Below, piece by piece: positions 16,486 through 22,921 of a stretch of 22,921 nucleotides of DNA (position 1 is the first letter of the stretch; the number at the start of each line of letters is the position of its first letter). Below the pieces are notes generated by a model. The model saw nothing but the letters and a program-made list of their open reading frames with translations. It did not search any database and had not been told where the DNA came from. The stretch lies in the NCBI GenBank assembly GCA_031835245.1, contig JAVKOQ010000248.1, positions 55,001 to 77,921 of the forward strand, given 5' to 3'. The position numbers were made by a program, and so were the translations under genes. This DNA comes from Balamuthia mandrillaris (Eukaryota; Discosea; Longamoebia; Balamuthiidae).

Positions 16486-17983
16486 CTATGTTGTAAATTC
16501 TTCTTCTTCTCCGTGCAACAGCGAATCCAACCCAAAGTTATCCACTTCAACTTCCGTTCCTTCTGCTTCTCGTTCCTTCTGCTCTCGGTCTGGCTCCTGT
16601 TCTTCTTCTTCTTCTGTATTCCTAACTTCTTTTTGCTTCAACATCTTCTTCGCCTTCCGCTTGCGAGCACGGCGAGAGGTGCCCATCTCTCTCTGCTTCT
16701 TTCTCGTATGTTTGGTCCACTTCCCTCCATACCGTTTGCACTCCTCACAACAATACACCCCTCCTTCGTCTTTCTCTTTTTCAGCATGACAGGTAGGACA
16801 GGCTAACACCAGCACGCGACAATCGGTGCTGCTGCAATAGGCGTACTCGTCAAAGGGCCGTTCACAGAGGGAGCACCTGCCAAGCACGTCAGAATTGGCG
16901 GGCATGGCCTGCCGTCCGTCGAAGACGTAGTTCTTCCCTCGAAAATGGCCGTTCGGGTAGGTTTCTATGTATTTGTGAATTCCTTTTTGTTTTTGTTTTG
17001 AACAAAGATTTAGCCTTGAATTGTAGAGAATACGAGAGTAGAAAAAGAGAACAGAAAGAGACCAAACCTCCGTGTAATTGATAGACTTGTTCGAGACCTT
17101 TGTTCCTAAGGTAGGCAGAGGCGCGTTCGCATCGAATGCCACCCGTACAGTACATCAATATCTTTTACCCATACGCCATCAAGAAGGTAAGCAAAAAGAA
17201 GAAAGAAACACATACTCACTTTTTTATCTTGCAATAAGGAAAGGTTCTCATCCACCCAACCAGGAAAAGAGCTGAACTTGCGAATGGGTACCGCCAACGC
17301 GTTATTAAACTTGCCTATGCGAGACTCTGCAACCGCCATACAAATAATAAGAAAGAGAGAAAGTCAGAACGAAAGAAATGAAAGAAGAACACGAAAAGAG
17401 AAGGAGAAGGAGAAGGAGAAGGAGAAGGAGAAGGAGAAGGAGAAGGAGAAGGAGAAGGAGAGCAAACCATAGTCATTACGACAGTCCAGAAGAAGGAGTT
17501 CCTCAGGAGAGCTCTCTTCGATGGTTTGGTGGAACTCTTGCGGGGTGAGGTGGGGGCCTGCCTCGTGGAAACTGATCTTCTCCGGGGAGATGCCCAAAGT
17601 GATGATCTCCTCGACGACGCGGACGGAGAGCACTCCTTCGAAGTGAGCGGCCGAGCCGGCGCTCCGCTTGAACTCGATATCGTGGAAGAGGGGGTGGCCG
17701 TGCATCTCGCGCTGGTACTCTTCTATAGCGGCACAAGCCCCTCCGACCGTACCATTGATCCCCTTTCGGTTCAATTAGATTTGAAACGGAAAAACAAAGC
17801 GGTGGGGGGTAGTGGTCACACCTCTTTGGCCACACGGATTTTACCGGCGATATCGAGCCGTTCGCAGAGCTTTTGTTGCCAACCCGCGATCCCTTGAGGG
17901 TCATCCACGTCCACATACTTGTAGAACAGCAAAATCAGGCCTCCTCCTCCCTCCTCCTCCAACGTCGGTGTTGTGGCCTTCAT
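16486..17983 (-). CDS. Rhodanese-domain protein, TSTD2 / UPF0176-like, 5 exons
   Basis: Minus-strand exons 17983-17822, 17762-17468, 17326-17220, 17161-17068 and 16982-16486 join in phase to 384 aa. An N-terminal acylphosphatase-like region ([43 protein letters not shown]) precedes a rhodanese domain ([17 protein letters not shown], then [18 protein letters not shown] with the active-site cysteine of CTGGIRC). After [14 protein letters not shown] comes a cysteine-rich segment with [24 protein letters not shown] and CCEECKRY, probably zinc-binding, as in TSTD2. The Lys/Arg- and Glu-rich tail is not typical. Bacterial relatives (TrhO) hydroxylate tRNA U34; the role of the eukaryotic form is not established. 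Introns are 58-141 bp. The ATG at 17983 is chosen because conserved sequence starts soon after; the frame is open up to 18058, so an earlier start is possible. Confidence 0.93.
17396..17462. repeat. (GAGAAG)n hexamer array in the rhodanese-gene intron
   Basis: About eleven GAGAAG units. On the coding (minus) strand this is (CTTCTC)n, a pure pyrimidine tract beginning just after the donor GTTTGC of intron 17327-17467. Confidence 0.94.
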
Positions 17984-18135
17984 CTCACTTTCTCTTCTTC
18001 CATCAATAAAAAAAAAAGAATAGTGTAACCACCTGGAATCGATCCGAGGGACCATCATACATTACAAAGAAAGTGTAGGCAGCGGGAGTCGATCGGAAGG
18101 CAACAAACTGGCCGCAAGAGAAAAAAATAAAAACA
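17984..18135. promoter_or_regulatory. Divergent promoter region, rhodanese gene / glycosyltransferase gene
   Basis: Only 152 bp separates the two start codons. It contains two ATCGATC/TCGATCGG-like palindromic patches (about 18038 and 18089), poly-A runs at 18007-18018 and about 18121, and no TGTCGACA. If the rhodanese gene uses an upstream in-frame start, the region is shorter still. Confidence 0.5.
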
Positions 18136-18520
18136 ATGAAACGAGCGACGGGCGCGAAGGAAGGAGAGGAAGAGGACGGTGCTGTCTCCTCTGCTCGTCC
18201 CGATCCTTCTTCGTCTGCTGCGGTGAGCGTGAGGAACACTTTTGCGAATGGGGAGTCATCTGCCAAACGAACGAAGCTTCGGCGTTTTGACCATCACCAT
18301 CGATCAAGAGAGAGGGAAGTAGCAGAACAGCGTGACCACGAGGCCGAGGAGGAGAAAGAGGAAGAGATAAAGAAGGAGCCACTTGATCTGCCGTTGGTCT
18401 CTGTCATCGTGCCCATCTACAACGTCGAAAAGTATTTGGCAGAATGTTTGGAATCCATCCTCACTCAAACCTATGCGGGTCCTATTGAAGCTTCTCTCTA
18501 TGACGATGGCTCTCAGGTCC

Positions 18521-18564
<44 letters not shown>

Positions 18565-19027
18565 ATAGTTTCTACGCAATGTTTTATCAACAGGACAGCA
18601 CCCCAGACATCATCCAACAATGGCTGGCGGAGAGCCTCCCTCGCGGCAATCGCCAAAGAGAGCAAGAAGGGAAGGCTGCCGTCACCGCCGTTGTCGACAC
18701 AAATTCTCCCGACTCAACAACCAAACAGCGAGCGGGCAAAGGACCGGGCTTTGCTCGCAACAAAGCTGTCCGTCAGAGCAGCGGCTGTTATCTCTGCTTT
18801 CTTGACTCGGATGACGTTATGCTGCCGGAGAGGATAGAGGCTCAGCTGGCTGCTGCTGTGGAGCGTGCTTCCTTGGCGCCAACCATTGTTGGGTCCAACT
18901 TTTGTAGGATACCGGAGGGCTCGACCGCGCGGTATACGGATTGGTGTAATAGGCTGACGCAGGATGAGCTCATGACGCATCGCTTCCGAGAGTTGACCAT
19001 CATCCAGTTGCGTTTCTCCCATCATTT

Positions 19028-19063
<36 letters not shown>

Positions 19064-19306
19064 TCTCTCTCACTTTTTCTTTGAGCTTATTTGGCTTACT
19101 ATCGCTCTTCGCTTCCCGCGTTCTCTTTCCTCTCTTTTGCATTACAGGCCAACATGGTTTATGAGTCGAGCAACGTTCGATGTGGTCGGAGGCTACGATG
19201 AGAACTATCCAGCCAATCCGGAAGACTTGTTATTCTTCTATGCTCACTTACGTGCTGGTGGCACTCTTTACAAAGTACCAAAGGTTCGTTGAACTTGTCT
19301 TGTCAC

Positions 19307-19347
<41 letters not shown>

Positions 19348-19993
19348 AAATCTAATGTACAAAAAAGACTTTGGTAAAATACAGATATGTGGAGGGTTCG
19401 ATATCCGCTCGGTTTCCTCGTTTGGCATTGTTAAAAGTTCGGTGCAAAGCTTTGGAGGAACAGGTGCTGGACAAGTGGGCCTCGTTCACCATTTGGGGTG
19501 CTGGCAGAGACGGCAAACACTTTTACAAATCGCTCAGCCCTGCCAATCAAATGAAAGTATGTTTCTCTGTTTTCTCTTTTTTGTTAAACAAAACAAGCTG
19601 AACCTAACACCTAATGAAACATAGGTAATATGTTTTTGTGATGTGGATAAGAAAAAGATAGGCACTACGTATATGAACAGCGCAGCTCCACGTGAACTAC
19701 GACGGCAGATCCCCATTGTCCATTTTTCTGAAGCCAAACCACCTGTTATTACTTGGTATCCTCTCGCATTTCTTATTTTTTCTTCTATTCCTCGTTTATC
19801 GATGTCGTTTTGTTCTCATGCCATCTTTGTATGATAACCTCCTTTCTCATTTCGGCTTCTCTTCGTCATGGAATAACGACAAATAATCTTACCTTCATTC
19901 AGCGTTTCGCTCGACCGAACGGACAATGTCTTTGAAAACAATGTACAAAGTTTAAACTTGATAGAAGGAGTAAACCTGTTCTTCTTTGCCTAA
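18136..19993 (+). CDS. B3GNTL1: Glycosyltransferase family 2, B3GNTL1-like, 6 exons
   Basis: Exons 18136-18516, 18594-19006, 19148-19283, 19368-19556, 19625-19755 and 19903-19993 join in phase to 446 aa. After about 85 charged residues comes the GT-A fold: VSVIVPIYNVEKYLAECLES (about 90), YDDGS (about 122), GFARNKAVRQSSG, CYLCFLDSDDVMLPER (SDD as the metal site), PTWFMSR and NPEDLLFFYAHLRAGG (ED as the likely base). The C-terminal FTIWGAGRDGKHFYKSL, CFCDVDKKKIG and IPIVHFSEAKPPVI form the extra domain typical of human B3GNTL1, a predicted N-acetylglucosaminyltransferase whose substrate is not settled. I see no signal peptide or membrane segment; the N-terminus is polar, so a cytosolic location is likely. 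Two introns carry (CT)n and one (GA)n. Donor GTTGCG of intron 2 is weak but gives the conserved junction. Confidence 0.93.
18524..18558 (+). repeat. (CT)n microsatellite in GT2 intron 1
   Basis: About seventeen CT units, just downstream of the donor of intron 18517-18593. Confidence 0.93.
19029..19062 (+). repeat. (CT)n microsatellite in GT2 intron 2
   Basis: About sixteen CT units, again near the donor of intron 19007-19147. Confidence 0.93.
19311..19345 (+). repeat. (GA)n microsatellite in GT2 intron 3
   Basis: About seventeen GA units in the sense orientation, filling much of the 84-bp intron 19284-19367. Purine-rich on the coding strand, in contrast to introns 1 and 2. Confidence 0.93.
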
Positions 19994-20021
19994 AAACACT
20001 CATCCCTCATTTCTTTCTTTC

Positions 20022-20753
20022 TTACAAGTACTTTTTACAAAGGCAAGCCTGAATGTGCTCTCTCAGAGCAGAAACGTGCGGGATGTTGGTCTCGCCACAT
20101 TCATTGCACTTCATTGGCAGCTGATGCTTTAGCCGGGCGTAAGGCTCCGGGTCGAAGCGACCCTCTTCTTCTACGATGCGGATCATCTCCTCCGGCGGCA
20201 CCAAGAAGTCTGTCGTGAAGGAGTTCCAGTGCTTCACTCTGTTCATTGCGGGCGCATCGTGGTCCTTGCTGAGGACGTGAAGATGCAACTGACGAAGCGT
20301 TGGTACTGCGTGATACCCCATTTTGAAGCTTAGCTTCACTCCCTCTCCTTCCTCTTCCACTTCCTTTGTCAACTGTTGGATGAGCCAGAGGCCTCGCTGT
20401 TGCATGTAGCGGAGCAAAGGCAGGTGCTTCTTGGTGAGAGCGTGAGCGCCGTCGATCTCCTCGTTTCTTGGGAGGATCAACATGTGGCGACGACTCTTGG
20501 GGAACTTGTCGTAGATGATGACGGTCTGTTCGTCCATGTCGTAGATGGAGTGGCGATGTTTGGGATGGTCCGGCTCTCTCACGATGTTCAACAGGACGTC
20601 GGCCCAGGACTTGTCGTCGTTGTTGTCCTCATTGGAGCGCCGCCGCCGCTGTTGTGCTCTTCGTTTTTGTGGGCCTCCGTTTCCTCTTGGTTGTCGTCGC
20701 TGTTGGCGCGTCTCGTTCATGATTTGTTCTTGAACGGAAATGCTCTGCTGCAT
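20022..20753 (-). CDS. APTX: Aprataxin-like HIT / zinc-finger protein
   Basis: Single-exon frame of 243 aa. Residues 1-45 are Gln/Arg-rich. The HIT domain spans about 48-190: SWADVLLNIVREPDHP, IYDKFPKSRRHMLILP (the strand that grips the AMP moiety), FKMGYHAVPTLRQLHLHVLS, then KHWNSFTTDF. The C-terminal CNECGETNIPHVSALREHIQAC is the aprataxin zinc finger, here with Cys as the last ligand. Aprataxin removes 5'-AMP from abortive DNA ligation products in single-strand break repair. The FHA domain of animal aprataxin is absent, as in the fungal Hnt3 type. In the HIT triad motif the first His is Gln (QLHLHVL); the central catalytic His is present. The ATG at 20753 is chosen; the frame is open upstream but carries poly-Lys from a poly-T run and no conservation. 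It converges on the GT2 gene with a 28-bp gap. Confidence 0.94.
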   Translation of the reverse strand: MQQSISVQEQIMNETRQQRRQPRGNGGPQKRRAQQRRRRSNEDNNDDKSWADVLLNIVREPDHPKHRHSIYDMDEQTVIIYDKFPKSRRHMLILPRNEEIDGAHALTKKHLPLLRYMQQRGLWLIQQLTKEVEEEGEGVKLSFKMGYHAVPTLRQLHLHVLSKDHDAPAMNRVKHWNSFTTDFLVPPEEMIRIVEEEGRFDPEPYARLKHQLPMKCNECGETNIPHVSALREHIQACLCKKYL

Positions 20754-21137
20754 TTTGTGTTTGTTTGTTTTTTGTTTCTGTTTTTTTTTTTTTTTTTGCT
20801 TTGTCAAACTTGCAACAAACAAAAAACAGCTATAACGATTCAGATAAAGACGGAGGAAGAACAGGAATTTCCTTTTCTGCTTTTTTTCCTTTCTTTTTTT
20901 CTTTGTGGGTTCATTGCCCATCATGTCGACACAACAAATATCATCAGGCATTAAACCACGACGACACGAGAAAAAGTGTAGCGACCACACGTGCCGAAGA
21001 ACAAACCTGCGACGCGACAACTCGCGCAAGGACCCTCCACAAACCGAACCTCCCCCCCCTTTGTTTGGCTTCCCCCCTTTCCCCTCCCCGTACCGTGGTA
21101 TTCGTATACGCACAAGCACGGCCGTTCCTTCCTCTAT
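20754..21137. promoter_or_regulatory. Divergent promoter region of the aprataxin and SDR39U1 genes
   Basis: 384 bp between two divergent start codons. It contains TGTCGACA at 20924-20931 in an ATCATGTCGACAC context, poly-T runs at about 20782-20797 and 20880-20900, and pyrimidine-rich blocks at 21048-21090. No coding signal. Confidence 0.5.
20924..20931. promoter_or_regulatory. Palindrome TGTCGACA, site 4
   Basis: Located 171 bp from the aprataxin ATG and 207 bp from the SDR39U1 ATG. Confidence 0.45.
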
Positions 21138-21251
21138 ATGCAACAAGCCGCCACCGCCTCACCGGCAGCAGCAAAGCGAGTGCTGATAGGCGGAGGTAGC
21201 GGCTTCATAGGGCAAGCCCTGAGCAAGCACCTCCTCAACACAGGCTGCGAG

Positions 21252-21288
<37 letters not shown>

Positions 21289-22559
21289 TTTGCTACTACT
21301 TTTTTTCGCTGCTAATCGACTCGAATTGTGGTTTTTTTTTCCCGAATAAAAGGTCACCCTCATCTCCAGAAATCCAGCTCGTGTGGGTGGTGCTGGTCTT
21401 CCCGCGATCTCATGGGCTAACCTGGCGGACCCTTCGTTCACGCTGGCGAGCTACGATGCGGTGGTCAACTTGGCGGGCGTCAGTCTGAATAGGCCCGCGT
21501 GGATAGAGACGTACAAGGACCAGATCGTGTCCTCCAGAGTGGACACCACTCGTGCCATTGTACGTTTCTCTTTTTTTAAGTTTGGGCGACAGAAGAGAGA
21601 GGACACACACGAGAGAGAGAGAGAGAGAGAGAGCACCAAATGAGAGAAGAAGAGAAAGGAAGAGGAGAGAACGCGGGAACGGAAGCAAGTAGAGGATACC
21701 AAACGAGAGAAGCAGAGAAAGGCAGATTGCGAGAAAACGAGGGCTGAAGAGAACAAAGCTCGTTGCTAACCTAAATGGGAAAAAACTAGGTGAAGGCGAT
21801 TGAGAACACAGCACAAAACAATAACAAACCTCCAAAAGTATTTGTGGTTGGTTCGGCTGTGGGTTACTACCCCTCCGGCACACCCGGCCCAGAGGTTGAC
21901 GAGTACTATAGCGAGCCCCCTCCCTCCACCTTCTTTGGTGACTTGGTACGACAGTTGGAAGACGAGGCCAAGACTCTTGTTCAAAACCAACAGAACACCA
22001 GACTGGCGTTCGTGAGGACAGGAGTGGTTCTGGGCAAGAACGGAGGCGCCTTCCCCTCTCTCAAACGCAGCACCGGGTTCTACATTGGCAGTGGAGAGCA
22101 GTGGTTCCCTTGGATTCATATCAATGACATTGTGGGCATCTTCTCCCATGCGATTCACAATGAGCAATGCAGCGGTCCTCTGAATGGAGCGGCTCCTGGC
22201 ATTGTTACTGCTAAAGGTTACTTTTCATCTTCCTTTTCTTCTACTGCTCGTTCTGGTCCTGTTTTCCTTATTCTTGTCTGTGTTTTTATTTTTACGTTTT
22301 TGAATTGTTTGGTTGTTGATCTTTATGGGAACCAATACGCAAATATAATTTAGAGTTTGCAGAAACAATGGCCGAACAGAGAGTGGGCATAAGAAAGGCT
22401 CTCCCATTGCCCTCCTTTGTAATGAAAGTAGCGCTCGGGCCATTGCGCTCCACTTTGGTCACGGAGGGTCAAAAGGTCATCCCGAAGAAAACCTTGGAAA
22501 CTGGGTACCAATTTCAGTTTCCTGAACTTGGCCCTGCCTTACAAGACCTTCTTCGTTAA
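21138..22559 (+). CDS. SDR39U1: SDR39U1-like NAD(P)-dependent epimerase, 4 exons
   Basis: Exons 21138-21251, 21353-21559, 21790-22216 and 22354-22559 join in phase to 317 aa, close to the family length of about 300. This is an atypical short-chain dehydrogenase of the TIGR01777 / YfcH type. VLIGGGSGFIGQALSKHLL at residues 15-33 is the Rossmann glycine motif. VNLAG (about 72), KVFVVGSAVGYYPSG (active-site Tyr region), FVRTGVVLGKNGGAF, PWIHINDIVGI and GPLNGAAPG follow in family order. The C-terminal domain ends VTEGQKVIPKKTLETGYQF, PELGPALQDLL. The physiological substrate of the family is unknown. The start at 21138 leaves about 14 residues before the Rossmann strand. Intron 1 carries (CT)n, intron 2 is purine-rich with (GA)n, and intron 3 is T-rich. 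Confidence 0.95.
21255..21286 (+). repeat. (CT)n microsatellite in SDR39U1 intron 1
   Basis: About sixteen CT units directly after the donor of intron 21252-21352. Confidence 0.93.
21595..21745 (+). repeat. (GA)n and purine-rich tract in SDR39U1 intron 2
   Basis: (GA)n at about 21611-21633, followed by more than 100 bases with almost only purines in the sense strand, where GAGAGAAG-type words recur (about 21640-21660, 21705-21720). It forms most of the 230-bp intron 21560-21789. Confidence 0.85.
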
Positions 22560-22921
22560 AACTCCCTTGTCTCTCCCCACCTGTTTAATCTTTTTATGAT
22601 GTGTAAACATTTGTCGTTATTTGTTATAACTTTTTTTTTGGTTCTTCGTTTTTGTACAACCTCTTCTATCTCGCATACAGGTTAAGCTTGGCATTACTCT
22701 TTCTATCGCGTGGTTGCGCACCGGCAATTTAAGCCGGGCTTCGTGGTTGTGCAATAACAAGGTAATAAGAGTTTTAATCGATATAATTCACTATATTTAT
22801 ACATCTGAATTTTTTTTTTCAAAAGCAGAGAATTTGTTGAGATTTAATAAGAAAAGTGAATACACCGAACCAATGGTGCCATTTTTCATTCATTCCAATT
22901 TGTGACAGCTGGTTGTTTATG
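22560..22921 (+). other. 3' flank with a possible exon and a hairpin
   Basis: No gene is recognised. Positions 22681-22761 are bounded by a pyrimidine tract with CATACAG on the left and AAG|GTAATA on the right, and read open for 27 codons in one plus-strand frame (LGITLSIAWLRTG). This fits an internal exon, but I cannot name a family. The same interval contains a nested stem (22714-22725 with 22733-22754). The remainder is AT-rich. Confidence 0.35.

Noticed and set aside
21340-21352. AATAAA polyadenylation signal near 21345
   Set aside because: It sits directly at the 3' end of SDR39U1 intron 1, next to a phase-correct acceptor, so it is intronic sequence.
22709-22754. A tRNA gene in the structured segment near the right edge
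   Set aside because: The stems do not form a cloverleaf, and there is no A-box/B-box pair at tRNA spacing.

Overview
This window is nuclear DNA of a eukaryote. Seven genes in the right two thirds carry short GT-AG introns (about 58 to 170 bp), and their products are eukaryotic: a Tudor splicing factor, an MFAP1-type spliceosome protein, a Dicer, an aprataxin and others. Compact genes, tiny introns, a Dicer and a B3GNTL1-type transferase suggest a free-living protist. An amoebozoan is my best guess, but no species can be fixed from this sequence. Simple repeats, above all (GA)n/(CT)n, occur in introns, leaders and gene gaps throughout.

Layout. Positions 1-7430 are gene-poor and more AT-rich. 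A possible partial exon runs off the left edge (1-185, minus). A long stretch without a recognisable gene follows, then a decayed Ty3/Gypsy chromovirus fossil (about 1640-2695, 3880-4092 and probably 5800-6080). This fossil is interleaved with three copies, in direct and inverted orientation, of an unrecognised repeat family (2697-5646). At 6727-7429 (minus) lie spliceable exons of a MORC-type GHKL ATPase that has no usable 5' end; it looks like a pseudogene.

Positions 7500-22560 are gene-dense, and the seven genes alternate strictly in strand: SMNDC1/SPF30 (+), MFAP1 (-), Dicer-like (+), TSTD2-like rhodanese (-), B3GNTL1-like glycosyltransferase (+), aprataxin-like (-), SDR39U1-like epimerase (+). 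Convergent pairs are separated by only 65, 53 and 28 bp. Divergent pairs share 581, 152 and 384 bp promoters. For six of the seven genes I placed exon borders by splice phase plus family conservation, and every predicted reading frame closes exactly; SMNDC1 is a single uninterrupted frame.

How they relate. SMNDC1 and MFAP1 are both spliceosome factors. The Dicer acts in RNA silencing, and the MORC remnant belongs to a family used in silencing in other eukaryotes. The remaining genes are housekeeping or of unknown role. The points most worth a second look are: a Dicer with PAZ, both RNase III domains and dsRBD intact but no N-terminal ATPase lobe in the available space; a recurring palindrome TGTCGACA in three of the four gene-start regions; the MORC remnant; and the nested repeat/fossil block.
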